From: Papilionanthe hookeriana x Papilionanthe teres
Lineage: Eukaryota; Streptophyta; Magnoliopsida; Asparagales; Orchidaceae
Direction: 5' to 3'
Length of the DNA: 64,000 bases
NCBI GenBank assembly: GCA_022702705.1
Contig: CM040433.1
Location: 23,437,797-23,501,796, forward strand
In this document: piece after piece, positions 1 to 10,170 of the stretch
Position numbering within the stretch: position 1 is the stretch's first letter
How the letters are laid out: each line of letters opens with the position of its first letter
Program-made: the position numbers and the translations under genes
Notes under the pieces: model-generated
The model's database searches: none
What the model saw: the letters and a program-made list of their open reading frames with translations, nothing else
What the model was told of the DNA's origin: nothing

Positions 1-560
1 TACGTAAAACCTGTTAGCATGAATGTCGAAGGAATCTGATGGACCCAAAAGACGTGATATGACAAAGTGGGACCTCTAGGAAAATAACTCACGTGGAGCC
101 TCAAACAACAGTTGTCTGTCAACCCAAGGCAGTCAACTCAAAGAGTAGGAAAATCCACCAAAAAATTGGCAATCACTCAGGAAGTGAATCAGTAACAACC
201 GTCGACTTCACAAGAGAGACCGATCAACTTCACCCAAGTTACTAGTCGGTCCGATGGTCCAACTAAAATAAATGACTGACAATATTAGTCGCCTCATTCC
301 TGCTGTCCAGATCTTCTGAGACCCATCAAAGCCAAATACCTGTAATATCCTATGCAGTCCCTGTTAAAGTAGGGCTCTCTATGTAATTTTATGACCCATG
401 CCTCATCTAGCTATAAATAAGTGGCACTATGAGAATATGTTTTACACGATCTTAGCCAAAAAAAGTTGAAAAAGGTCAATATACTCGTTCTAAATTACTT
501 TTCATTATCTCTCTTTCTTTCTCTCGCTTAATGCTCTATTTCTTGGGTTTGACCCACTAT
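1..560. other. LTR-like fragment
   Basis: No open frame. A TATA-like CTATAAATA lies near 411-419, followed about 60 bp later by CT-rich DNA (510-535) and GGGTTTGACCCAC near 545. This promoter-like layout resembles the U3/R part of a plant LTR. No partner LTR, PBS or PPT is visible nearby, so this may be a solo or truncated LTR, or ordinary intergenic DNA. The sequence from 560 to 1014 is A+T-rich with nothing recognisable. Confidence 0.3.
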
Positions 561-1014
561 AAATCTGGATTCAACACCTAATAAGAGTAAGACTCTAAAA
601 AAAAATATAAGAACTTTTTTTTTATATTGTTGTAAATATTCATTATAAAGAATCAACTTATTGAGCGAAAAAAATGGGAACATTGAATAAAACAAAAACA
701 TACTTAAATTTTTATATAATGGTCCGATCTCCGCTTAAAAATATTAAAAAATTATAATTTTTTTAAAAGTAAATATAACTAATCATATAATGTGAAATTA
801 TGTCTTAAAAGCACCCTGCACTCATAAATCTAATAATGTAAAGTTTGTTTTAATGAGTACTAATTGTTTCAATTAAAATATTATTAGCTTATATTTAAAT
901 GCGCATAGAAAACGATAAAAAAATTTAAATTATACGTTTACTTCTATTTATCATTATCATCACAAATTACAAGTCAAAAAAAAAAATGTTACTCACTTTA
1001 CTTGACCCTCAATT

Positions 1015-1209
1015 TAGGGGTGTAAACGAACAGAGCTAGTGTTCGTGTTTCAAATGTTCGAACACATCACTGTTTGTGTTTGATTCGTTTAACGAACCGA
1101 ACGAAAAAAAATTGTTCGTGTTCGTCTCGTCTGCTTATCAAACGTATCGAACTTCCTGACGAACCGAACACGAACTGTTCGGTAACAACGAGCTTTTTTG
1201 ACAGCCCTA
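1015..1209. mobile_element. hAT-type MITE (short copy)
   Basis: Starts TAGGGGTGTAAACGAAC and ends TTTTTTGACAGCCCTA, giving terminal inverted repeats of the TAGGG(G/C)TGT(A/C)AA type. The interior is made of alternating CGAACACGAAC / GTTCGTGTTCG words, so it is highly self-complementary. The same family occurs at 24070-24552 and 62039-62509, where 8-bp target duplications identify it as hAT-like. No clear 8-bp duplication is seen here (CCTCAATT on the left, GCTTTGAT on the right), so this copy may be half of a larger or rearranged element reaching 1715. Confidence 0.65.
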
Positions 1210-1539
1210 GCTTTGATAGCATACTTCCTCAAAATGAAGCAAATTGATCAGGTTTTATGTACACATCAAGTAATCCATACTTCCTCAAAAAGAAGCAAAC
1301 TGAATAAGGTGTTTAGGGTTTTGTTTAGGGTTTTAGTTTAATATATAGTATAGTATATAAATTATAATATTATAATATTTATATTAATATAATTAATACT
1401 ATAATATTATTATTGTTATTAATTTATCATATATTATAATTTATAGAAGTTTAATTATTTAAAATAAATTTTTATAATATATAATTATTTTTAAAATATC
1501 ATAAATTTTTAACATATAATTATTTTAAATTATTTTATA

Positions 1540-1715
1540 TTTCGAACAATAACGAATCAAACACGAACGAACACATCACTGTTCCTGTTTGGTTCGTTTA
1601 CAAACTGAATGAAAAATATTATTCGTGTTCGTCTCATTTTCTTATCGAACGAATCGAACATAAACTTCTTAATGAACTGAACACGAACGGCTCACGAAGC
1701 ATTTTTTGACAGCCC
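1540..1715. mobile_element. hAT-type MITE (second, left-truncated copy)
   Basis: Repeats the right half of the 1015-1209 element: the CACATCACTGTT, ATTCGTGTTCG and TTTTTTGACAGCCCT words occur in the same order. It lacks the TAGGGG left end. Between the two copies (1210-1540) lie a 24-bp direct repeat of the type CATACTTCCTCAAAA (near 1220 and 1277) and a long A/T tract. The right end lies 16 bp upstream of the lipase TATA box, so the insertion forms the proximal promoter boundary. Confidence 0.55.
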
Positions 1716-1730
1716 TCCCCTCATCCTTCT

Positions 1731-1738
1731 TATAAATA
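1731..1738 (+). promoter_or_regulatory. TATA box of the lipase gene
   Basis: TATAAATA sits 162 bp upstream of the lipase start codon, after a pyrimidine-rich CCCTCCCCTCATCCTTCT stretch and before a C-rich leader. Its spacing predicts a transcript start near 1760-1770 and a 5' leader of about 130-140 nt. Confidence 0.6.
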
Positions 1739-1815
1739 CTCCACCAAGCCCGCAATCTCCCTCTGCCGCCGCCACATCAGCAGCAAAGCAACAGCCGCAG
1801 AAATTGCTCGCATCC

Positions 1816-1847
1816 ATGGCAAACTCACCATGCACCTAATCCATTAA
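1816..1847 (+). promoter_or_regulatory. Two short uORFs in the lipase leader
   Basis: Two ATGs lie between the predicted transcript start and the main start. The first (1816-1839) encodes MANSPCT and has a good context (CATCCATGG). The second (1830-1847) encodes MHLIH in another frame and overlaps the first. Both stop before 1900, so the main ORF would need leaky scanning or reinitiation. Whether they are used depends on where transcription starts, which cannot be seen here. Confidence 0.4.
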
Positions 1848-1899
1848 TCAAAAGCCACATCAGAAAACAGAGCAAATCAAGCATCTCATAATATATCCA

Positions 1900-3117
1900 A
1901 TGAGCTCCTCCTCCTCCCTAACTAGCTCCGCCATCCACCACTCCATCCTCTTCATCCCACCCCGCCACCTCTCCCACCTCACCCGTCGCATCTCATCCAC
2001 CGCCACCACCCACCAACCCCCTTCCCTCCGCCTCGGCAACCGTTGGGTCGATTTCCAAGGCGCAAACAACTGGGACGGTCTACTCGATCCCCTCCATCCT
2101 TTCCTCCGCTCCGAGATCCTCCGCTACGGCAGCTTCGTCCAGGCCGCATACACCTCCTGCGATCTCGACCCTTCCTCCCCCACCTACGCCACCTGCCGCT
2201 TCCCAAAACATTCCCTCCTCCGCCTCTCTGGTCTTCCCTCATCCGGCTACCGCGTCACCCGCAATCTCTACGCCACCTCCACCTTCTCCCTCCCCCATTG
2301 GGCCTCAACTGCCGTCCCCTCTTCTCTTTCTCGCCAATCCAGCTGCGTCGGTTTTATTGCCGTCTGCCACAATGACGCTGACCTCGCCCACCTTGGCCGC
2401 CGAGATGTTGTCATCTCGCTCCGGGGAACGGTAACTTTTCTCGAGTGGCTCGACAATCTCCGCGCCACACTCACCCCGTCCTGCAGCCAGAAACGTGACT
2501 CCGCGCAAGAGGAACCCATGGTCGAGCGAGGGTTCTGGAGCCTTTTCACTTCCCCTGGACTCGACCGCCCCTGTCTCCGCGATCAGATCCGCGATGAGGT
2601 CCGCTGCCTCCTAGACGATTTCGGAAGAGACCCTGAGGTCAGCATAACCATTACCGGCCACAGCCTCGGCGCAGCTCTGGCTGTGCTAGCCGCTGACGAT
2701 GTGAAGGCAATGCTGGGTCCAACGGGGCCTATGGTGACAGTGGTATCGTTCGGCGGACCGCGAGTTGGTAACGTCAGCTTCCGGCGTAGAATGGAGGAAA
2801 AGGGGAGCAGGGTTCTCCGAATCGTTAACACCAATGATATTATAACCAAGGTTCCTGGGTTTGTGGATGGTCCGGAGAAGGAAGGGATGGCACCAAATTG
2901 GCTGCTTTCGAAGACTGGGTGGGTGTACGCTGACATTGGGAGGGAGCTTCGGGTAGGCGGACGGCGGACGGCCAATGTGGTGGCTTGCCATGATCTTGGA
3001 CACTACCTGCAGCTGGTGAATCAGCTTAGCGATGCTTGTCCCACAGTATCGTCGGAGGAGGAGAGGGGGCCGAGCAGATGGTGGGGGCCGGCGTTTGTAG
3101 CCGGGGATGCTTTTTGA
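1900..3117 (+). CDS. Plastid-type phospholipase A1 (DAD1/PLA1-I family, class 3 lipase fold)
   Basis: A 405-residue intronless ORF for an alpha/beta-hydrolase lipase. Members of this family release fatty acids from the sn-1 position of plastid phospho- and galactolipids; DAD1 feeds linolenate into jasmonate synthesis. Residues 1-45 are rich in Ser/Thr/Arg and nearly acid-free, like a chloroplast transit peptide. RWVDFQGANNWDGLLDPL (48-65) is the family's N-terminal signature. GRRDVVISLRGT precedes the lipase core. The nucleophile motif GHSLG is at 253-257 (Ser255), with Asp313 in NTNDIITKVPG and His364 in CHDLGHYL completing the triad. 'SSPTYATCRF' and 'SGYRVTRNLYATS' point to the PLA1-I beta (DAD1/DALL1-like) branch. 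The length fits the family. The start at 1900 is the first ATG of the frame and gives a complete transit peptide. Codon use shifts from C-ending to G/T-ending along the gene. No defect is seen; substrate preference cannot be read from sequence. Confidence 0.93.
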   Translation: MSSSSSLTSSAIHHSILFIPPRHLSHLTRRISSTATTHQPPSLRLGNRWVDFQGANNWDGLLDPLHPFLRSEILRYGSFVQAAYTSCDLDPSSPTYATCRFPKHSLLRLSGLPSSGYRVTRNLYATSTFSLPHWASTAVPSSLSRQSSCVGFIAVCHNDADLAHLGRRDVVISLRGTVTFLEWLDNLRATLTPSCSQKRDSAQEEPMVERGFWSLFTSPGLDRPCLRDQIRDEVRCLLDDFGRDPEVSITITGHSLGAALAVLAADDVKAMLGPTGPMVTVVSFGGPRVGNVSFRRRMEEKGSRVLRIVNTNDIITKVPGFVDGPEKEGMAPNWLLSKTGWVYADIGRELRVGGRRTANVVACHDLGHYLQLVNQLSDACPTVSSEEERGPSRWWGPAFVAGDAF

Positions 3118-3800
3118 ATATAATTCTACCCTTTCAAATTCTTTCTTCATTTTTTTTTTTTTGGCGTTGAAATGTACGATTATTTATATTTGTGAATTAT
3201 TATTTGTACATGGAAGTTAAAAGATGAATCATGATTTTTTGAAAAATTTGACTGTGAATCTGCCAAATAATCCCATTGTTTTTTTTTTAATTAGGAAACT
3301 ATGTTTTAAAATTTATTTTAAACTAAATGCTCATATTTAATACATTGTTGGGTCTTCCTTGGAAAAAAATATTGTATCGGTACCTGGCAAGTGGATCTCG
3401 CCACCCCCATACACTGGCCAATGGCAGTGTATGGTAGCGGGGCCCACTAGTTAGGTGGCGCCTCGCCATTGGCCTGTGCACCTACGGAGTCTTGGTGCAA
3501 AATTTTTTCCTTTCATGAATAGTTATATAATCTTTCAAACATTTAAGTTCTTTAACCTAATAGTCCATTTCAAAATAGGTATTGTGTTGCAAAGTCAATG
3601 ACAATATCTCTTCATTCATGATACTTGTGAAGATCATTGATAGCATTCACCTTTACAATTGAATATAAAATTCATATTCTATCATAAACTCAAAATGCCA
3701 ATAAATATATCATAAATATAGAACATCGATAAACATTAAGTTGCCTGACATACTATAAACTAGATTGTATGGTGATCAAACAATAATTAAATCATTTTTA
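3118..3800. other. 3' flank of the lipase gene; no gene seen
   Basis: A+T-rich DNA with a T12 run at about 3150, probably holding the lipase 3' UTR and poly(A) site, though no single signal stands out. A GC-rich island at 3380-3500 contains a hairpin (3407-3434). The rest shows no coding potential. Confidence 0.5.
3407..3434. repeat. Perfect 10-bp inverted repeat with 8-nt loop
   Basis: CCATACACTG and CAGTGTATGG are exact reverse complements separated by GCCAATGG. The hairpin lies in a GC-rich island within A+T-rich DNA, about 290 bp after the lipase stop. Related words (GCCATTGGCC, GGTGGCGCC) recur up to 3480, so it may be part of a decayed element. It lacks a U-tract, and a terminator role is not expected in a plant. 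Confidence 0.7.
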
Positions 3801-5060
3801 AACAACAAAAGGAACAACAGTTGAATAACAATCAAAACATGGTTGAACATCAATGGATCATGGTTGAAAATGAGTCCATGATGATTTGATCATTGCTTAA
3901 ATAATTTTAAAAAATGATTGTAGTAATAATTGAAATATATTTGACCATAGATCGATCGTAGTCGTGGATGGATTGAAGCTGGTTCAATGAATATTTGATT
4001 GTTATTGGACATATTTTTTAATATTGATTATATTGTGAACAAGCAAAAATTCATTAATGTCAAAGATAAATATAATATGGTTCAATTTTAATTTGATCAT
4101 TATTCAAGGATAATTCAAAGGGCATTTAACATTACTTAAAAAATGCTTCAATTATTATTTGATCATTGTTTTATTATTTTTTAAAACTTTTTAAGATGAT
4201 TGAATCCTTTTTAAATCATTGTTCAAAGTTGGTCAGATCAGAATTGAAAGATTTTCATATTTTTAATGATGATTCTATCATTGTGTGATCATTATTTAAT
4301 GATTATTTGAGGATGCTATGAGGATGATTCAAATCTTTTTTTTTTATCATAAGTTAATTGTTATTAAAGATTTAGTTCGAACAAAGACAAAGCCTTATTC
4401 ATAGATTTTTTGATCATTTTTGAAGATGGTTTAATATTTATTTCAATATTATTTAATGAATATTATTTGAAAATGCTTCAAATATGGTTAGATCCTCATT
4501 CAATTTTTATTTAATTGTTTTTCAATCATAGTTGGATGATTATTTAAAAATTATTTGATCATTATTTGAATATGGTTCAACATTTATTTTAAGATAGTTT
4601 GCTCATTTTTTTCATCAACTTTTTTTTTTTTATATACAAAAGAGATCGATATTTGGCAGAAGACCAAATATCGATTTTCCATGCACATTGTAGCCCTATG
4701 ATGAGAGCCGCACCATGTGCCTATAATTCGAGAGCCCCCGTGCCACGGTGCGATCGAACCCTTGATCTGAGGAGACTTATAGTAAACCCGCCACCAACAG
4801 GCCAAGGAATGCGACCGATATTTTGAATCAACTTTGAGCAAGGATCGATCTTCGTTTATGTTTTTATTTTATTACTAATCATGACTAGAAGATTGTTCAA
4901 TTATTATTCAAAGATAGTTTTAATTATGATTCAAATATGCTTTGAATAAGTTTTGTTTATTAGTCAACCTTGGTTAAGAAAATAATTTGAAGATGGTTCA
5001 ATCATGCTTTGACTACTAATTGCAAGTAATTTGATATTATTTACTCATATTTAATGTTCA
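3800..5060. repeat. Degenerate A+T-rich repeat field
   Basis: Variants of TTTGATCATTATT, TTCAATTATTATT and GATGGTTCAA recur irregularly dozens of times, with no ORF. The pattern is too diverged for a clear unit length. It surrounds and predates the SINE at 4620-4826. It could be an old satellite-like array or the internal repeats of a dead transposon. Confidence 0.45.
4620..4826 (-). mobile_element. tRNA-derived SINE
   Basis: Read on the minus strand, this is a head with a box A-like TTGGCCTGTTGG (4793-4804) and a box B GGTTCGATCG (4751-4760) about 33 bp apart, the spacing of a pol III promoter. It is followed by about 130 bp of body and an A-rich tail, seen as a T-run from 4621. The flanking repeat ATCAACTTT (4614-4622 and 4827-4835) is a 9-bp target duplication whose left copy merges with the T-run. 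About 200 bp long, typical of plant SINEs; the family was not identified. Confidence 0.75.
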
Positions 5061-5312
5061 GAGTAATTTACTTGAGTTGTGTTATTATATATGTAAATTT
5101 TTAATCTAATCATATTAACTAAGAGGCTTTATATCGCTCAGCTTATGCAAAAGGCTAGGAATATTGTGAAGAAATTAGCTAGAGAGTGTGAAGCTAAAAA
5201 TCTCATTGTCAAAGCTAAAAGATCACATTGGGGTTAGGTTAATAAAACTTATAAAATGCAATTTGTTGGCTCACAATAGTTAGTAATAATAATTAATGAT
5301 GCTGAGAATAAG

Positions 5313-5602
5313 GAGAAATATTTATGTACCCACGCACACAGTTTTGCTTGTGTACTCTCCGGAATAACCTCCCAATAATCCTTTATTGTACCCCAATAAC
5401 CTCTCAATAAACCACCAATAACCTACCAATAACTTATGTGGTTCTACTTTCATACTTTTTAGTGTTATTCAGGAGATTTGTGTGGTTATTGGGGGTATTA
5501 CTCCAATAATACCGACATAACCCCCCCCCCCCCCCAATACCCTCCGAATAACCTTTGTAAGCACGCAGAACTTTGTGCATACTTCGTACGTAAATATTTC
5601 TC
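5313..5602. mobile_element. Mutator-like MITE, 290 bp
   Basis: Ends GAGAAATATTTATGTAC (left) and GTACGTAAATATTTCTC (right) are near-perfect terminal inverted repeats; similarity continues inward through GCACA. The 9-bp flanks GAGAATAAG (5304-5312) and AAGAATGAG (5603-5611) match at 7 of 9 positions, the duplication length of Mutator-like elements. The interior holds repeats of CCAATAACCT and a C17 run at 5520-5536. It has no coding capacity. Confidence 0.7.
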
Positions 5603-6322
5603 AAGAATGAGCGGCAATCAATTGTGTTAAATGTCGTAATAAGAAAATATTGCGGACTTGTTGAGTTTGATTTGGTCACTAGACTACACTTCAATATAAA
5701 TTTTTTGATGATAAATTACTAAAGATGAGTATAACTATTTAGTTGTTAGATAACTACTTGGCATGGAAAAATAATTTCAGATACACACACTTGAAGAGAG
5801 CTTTCTTATAATGCTCTGAGATAGATGATGTGTAGAAGGATGTACTTACTTTATAGATTGTGTTCTCCTCAATCATATAAAACTTAGTGTGATATTCATA
5901 GAGATGTTATACATTGTTGAAGATGGCAATGCAGTTTTGAATACCCATGGGATAGGTTGGCATGAGCAAATTGTGAGAGGACTACAAGGGAGCTAATACA
6001 AATGTCTATGATAATGTCATAGCATTTTGTGATTATACATATAATTTAGTTAAGTTGGTATTATTGACACATTTTTTGATAGGGTTGAGCAATAACATTA
6101 TAGAAGTTCAATAGAAGAGAAAATTTTATTTTTAAGTACACTCTAAAATGAGTACTTAAGTCCTCTGAAAGTAAATTAAGGTTAAAGATTCAAGAGTTCA
6201 AGATTTAACTTTTATATCTTTTATGCTATACTTTGTGTTTTAGGTTTAGAAGCAGTTAAGATAAAGAGCACACACTTAGTAGGACTACACTAGAATAAAA
6301 TAACATATCATTTCTTGCATCC
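5603..6322. other. A+T-rich intergenic DNA; no gene seen
   Basis: No domain, tRNA or strong repeat is recognisable between the Mutator-like MITE and the CACTA terminus. All frames are broken by stops. Confidence 0.5.
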
Positions 6323-6930
6323 CACTACAAGAATTTAGTTTTATTCCGACGACCACAATCCATTGGTTATGATAAGGAAAACCGTCGCTTTTGATGTTAC
6401 CGGCAGTTTTATGCTCGTAGGTAAAAGGCTTGTTGGTAAGTCAAAAAACCGATTGATATTCTAATCGTATAAATATACCTAAGGTTATTTAAAAATTTAA
6501 GGTCGTAATTTTTTTCGACAAAAATTGAGTTGTCAGCAATCTTCGCTTCATATGATCGACTGTTAATCCGTCGGTAAGAACATATATGTCAGAAGAGTGT
6601 CACAGTCGTCGTTTTTAAAACAAGCTTAATCATCAGTTATACGTTGTTTATGCATCATTTTTTATAACCGACGGGTTAACTGACAGAAAAGTATCGCACT
6701 CGTCTATTTTTTTGATGCAGCTAAAACCTCAGTTAAGTGTCGTTAATGCATCATTTTTTATAACTAACGGGTTAACTGTGAAAAAAGTGCCGTGCCAGTC
6801 ATTTTTGTGTGGCACACCTTGAATGCCAGTTATGTGTCGGCTAGAAATAGATAAAAACGTCCATCAGTTAGCCATCGGTTTTGCCTACGGTAAGTTTGAA
6901 ATGCTCACATAACTAACGGAAAGCTGTCAG
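6323..6930. mobile_element. CACTA transposon terminus with subterminal repeats
   Basis: CACTACAAGAA at 6323-6333 is the canonical terminal inverted repeat of plant CACTA (En/Spm) elements. The next 600 bp are subterminal repeats: variants of AACCGACGG(GTTAACTG) occur on both strands, and a 96-bp period is visible from TGCATCATTTTTTATAAC at 6651 and again at 6747. Such arrays bind the element's own TNPA-like protein (family knowledge). The matching right end (TTCTTGTAGTG) was not found in the window. Confidence 0.8.
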
Positions 6931-7105
6931 AAACCTGTAGCATAAGGAAAAAAATTCTTTCTTTCGTATTTAAATTACCACTCCTACTATCACGACATTT
7001 AATATACAATTCAAATCATTTACCGAAATAACCTAGCTGTCAAATAGTAATTTATCCAATCAAATAAGGAATAAAATAAAATGCATTTACTCTAAAAAAT
7101 ATACA

Positions 7106-8230
7106 TCAATATTCACAGAAAAAATATATTTCCAAATGTATATAAACATAAAGAAAAAAAGAAGAAAGCTCCTCCTGGCCCTCCTCATCTATCTCTTCAA
7201 TCTTATCCTCATCATCATCAGTCGTTTCCTCCTCCTTCAATGCTCTAACTGCCTTGCCACACTCCCTCATCCGCTGCCCGAGGGAATCTAACTTAGCCTT
7301 CAGCTTGCCCTCCATGTTGGCCTCCAGCTCCAACTTCATCCAAGAGAAGCAGGCCTCCATCTCGGCAGAGAATGCCACAACATGCCTACAGATCTCTTCA
7401 TCTTGTGCAATAGAGGTAGAAGCTACAGATGCATTGGTGGGAGCGTCGTAGGAAAATCCCTGCGACTCGAGCCCGTAGACTCAACCTTTCTTCTTCCCTC
7501 CAACAGCCTCCCTCCACAGGTCATACTCGAAAGGATCACACAAGTGGATCGTAATACCTCAAAAACACGTGGGATCGGATCTCCTTCAGTTGTTTGAATC
7601 TCTCCTTAAAACAAAAGTAGTTACATTTAATTAGCGCTAACATGTCTTAACATCAAACTAGTAGCTCGTCAATTACTTGGGTTGCATGAGATCTATCGTC
7701 GATCTAGAACTACTCGAACTGCCTCCTGTGAGTGTGCTCATGTAAATCAATAATGGAGGACACTCCTCAAATCTCCACAGTCTGTCCATAAAATGAAATA
7801 GTTAGAATAAGACTTAGAACTATAAAAAACTTTACAAAATAATGAAATCTTATCAACCTCAGGTTGTATTCTGTATATCAGAGTGCATCAAAAGTGTGCT
7901 TGGAGGGCCTCATGCTTCCATTGTCTAACAACCTATTATGTTTTTCTTGTTCCCTAGTCTTCTGATAGTCTAGATAATCCCATGTCCTAAACAACGTGGC
8001 AAAAACATCATCTTTGACCCACAGAGGACGTTATCACGATTTTTTAATATCGCCAAACTTGTCTCACAGATAATCACTGCCCTAGTGCTAGAAGTTGCGT
8101 TGAATGTGCTCCTCGTACTCAGGGTGCCAAGAGAAATGTTTATGCAAATATTATAGGGATTATGTTCGATTGCTAAATAAGTAAATAAATAAAGACGTGC
8201 AACCATCTCGCAGTGGCCTTTAAGTAGCAT
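7106..8230 (-). pseudogene. CACTA accessory transposase (Transposase_24 / Ptta type), decayed
   Basis: On the minus strand, one frame near 8030-7870 reads like the Trp/Tyr- and Lys-rich core (TWDYLDYQKTREQEKHNR). A second, after a non-coding stretch that may be an intron, contains LWREAVGGKKKG-VYGLESQG (about 7530-7450), the 'GG.K.GRVYGLGSQ' hallmark of the family. An acidic and Lys-rich helical tail (7378-7106, MEACFSWMKLELEANMEGKLK) follows, probably a coiled coil. Stops and frame changes break the whole. It lies inside the CACTA element whose terminus is at 6323, and its 3' end faces that terminus. Confidence 0.65.
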
Positions 8231-8830
8231 TTAATAAATAATATACATGAGATATCTTTGGGTTCGAGTTGTAAATTTCAGTGAAATTTTCTTAGTTGAT
8301 AAGAATCTTCCCAGTCCAATCATGCATGTGATTGGATACATGATTTTAAAGTGTACATGGGTTTGTTGCCTAGTCTCTAAGTAATTTTGTAATCATAGAA
8401 GAGTCAAGCTTAGTTTTACACATCAGTGAAGTAGAGTCCATAAGTCTGATTTTTTCTCTTTAAATCAGGTTCCAGCTCCCTAAATGTATCGACAATAGTC
8501 ACCTTTAGTAATTTATTTTCTAAGTTATCATGTTGGCTCTTTGCTACAAGATAAATGCTCAATTTTAGTTATCTCCACGATCTTGTGTTGTTCACCTATA
8601 AGACATAATCTATCATAGAAATATTAGACACTTTATTATAATTAAGAGTTTCTTTAATAAATAACTTATTTTAAAGTAGGGGCCTGCCAATTTAGGAAAT
8701 ATGTACCCCAAAATAAAATAAACTATGTCCTTCCCATTTAAGACAAGGGAAAACTTTTTGGTAAAATATACCTTATGGTTATTGATTGGTTTTCATATTC
8801 GATATAAAGATTTCAAATATTAACTATTTT
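8231..8830. other. Spacer between two divergent CACTA gene remnants
   Basis: A+T-rich with no recognisable domain. It separates the minus-strand (7106-8230) and plus-strand (8830-10170) Transposase_24 remnants and may contain their former 5' exons or promoters. Confidence 0.4.
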
Positions 8831-10170
8831 GAATAATCAAATATGACATCAAAAGTAATCTACTATCTCATGTTGTGAGGCATGCTACTGTTGTCGATCG
8901 AGATGCATCAGCAACATAAGCCTCCCATTCGAGCTGAAGTCTGTTGGGCATACATAAGTTTTTTTTTAATCATAATAATTCTAATTAAATTTAATTGAAA
9001 ACTAAAATATCCGCTTTTTAAATTGTATCCCTCTATGAAAATTGTTCATTCTATTAGGGAAGTCTTATGGACCAAATATGGTGCTCCATACCTATCATGG
9101 AATGAGAACCTTAAAGTAGTTCAGGATATGTGGTTTAGAGTTTGTGGTATACTCTACTAATTGTACTTAATTTATATATATAATTTTATCAATCTATCAT
9201 ACTTAAATTCATTTTGTAGAAGCAATTATCATGGCGCCCTAAGCATGATGCACCCATTTGGAGGAGCTTTAAGCATAAAAGGGAGACCATCTTTATGACA
9301 TGTCTGGCGAGAAATAGATGACCCATCAACTCCCTCTTTAGAATGGGGATTGATTGTTCAATGCATTCCTCAGAGTTTATCATTCTATAAACTATCAAAA
9401 GATAATAAGTGTTTTGATTGTGGGGACATGTGCATCTCCAAGCATATGGGTGGAGCGCTCTCACATATAGAGTAAAAGAGGAGGTTGATAAGAGTAAATT
9501 TGTGTACTAAATATTACTGTTAAATTAACATTTCAGTACTATTTTCTTAGCTTAATATAAAATGGAGTTGGGACAAGATCCTACCGTTGTCTAGCTACGT
9601 GTTTGTACCCATAAGAGGGAGTCAGAATATACCTAAGCTGACAAAAAATGTTAGGAAACACATATAACTGACAAGAGTAATTTGTATAATTCAAATTATT
9701 TTCAAACTTTAATTTACCTTTAGCTCTTTTTTAAATAATTTTGTAAGAACCTTCCAGTAGCTAATAATAAACCAGATAGCAAATAGATGGAACTACGATC
9801 CAGCATCATGGTCAGTCCGATTATGAGTTATGGAGAGAACCTACTAGAAGCAAAAAGAAAGGAAAGGTTTAGTATTAGGTTTTCAGGCACAAGCATACGA
9901 CACTTATCACTCCTATTGCACAATTAGTCAATATACTTCCCAAGAGGACTAGGTTAGTAGGCAAGTAGTCACATTTAGAGCTAATATTGAAACATGATTT
10001 GCTACTCAACTTGTTGAGATGGATATTAAACTAGAAGAAAAAAAAAAAGGAATCAATTTCCTACGATGTCAGGCAAACATGAGATGGAAATAACTATTGG
10101 AGGAGAACATCAAGGAGGAGAAAGACAAGGGGACAGAAGAGACTCGATACTGATTTTATTTATTCTTATT
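8830..10170 (+). pseudogene. Second CACTA accessory transposase (Transposase_24 type), decayed
   Basis: Scattered plus-strand exon-like pieces: WTKYGAPYLSWNENLKVVQDMWF near 9065-9140; RPKHDAPIWRSFKHKRETIF near 9230; LRVCTHKRESEYT near 9595 (the family's 'T..K.G.Y.....A' segment); and, near 9870-10060, a stretch corresponding to the 'GLGSQ' tail plus a charged helical region (QLVEMDIKLEEKKK). Several stops interrupt it. The part from about 9586 onward is repeated at 38770-39330; the 5' part is unique to this copy. Confidence 0.55.

Noticed and set aside
1305..1345. Interstitial telomere repeat (GTTTAGGGTTTT twice)
   Set aside because: Only two imperfect TTTAGGG units are present; below what is needed to call telomeric DNA.
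1979..3150. Antisense and out-of-frame ORFs across the lipase
   Set aside because: GC-rich coding DNA leaves other frames open; none shows a domain.
7254..7597. Plus-strand ORFs over the CACTA gene remnant
   Set aside because: They are antisense to the Transposase_24 motif on the minus strand.
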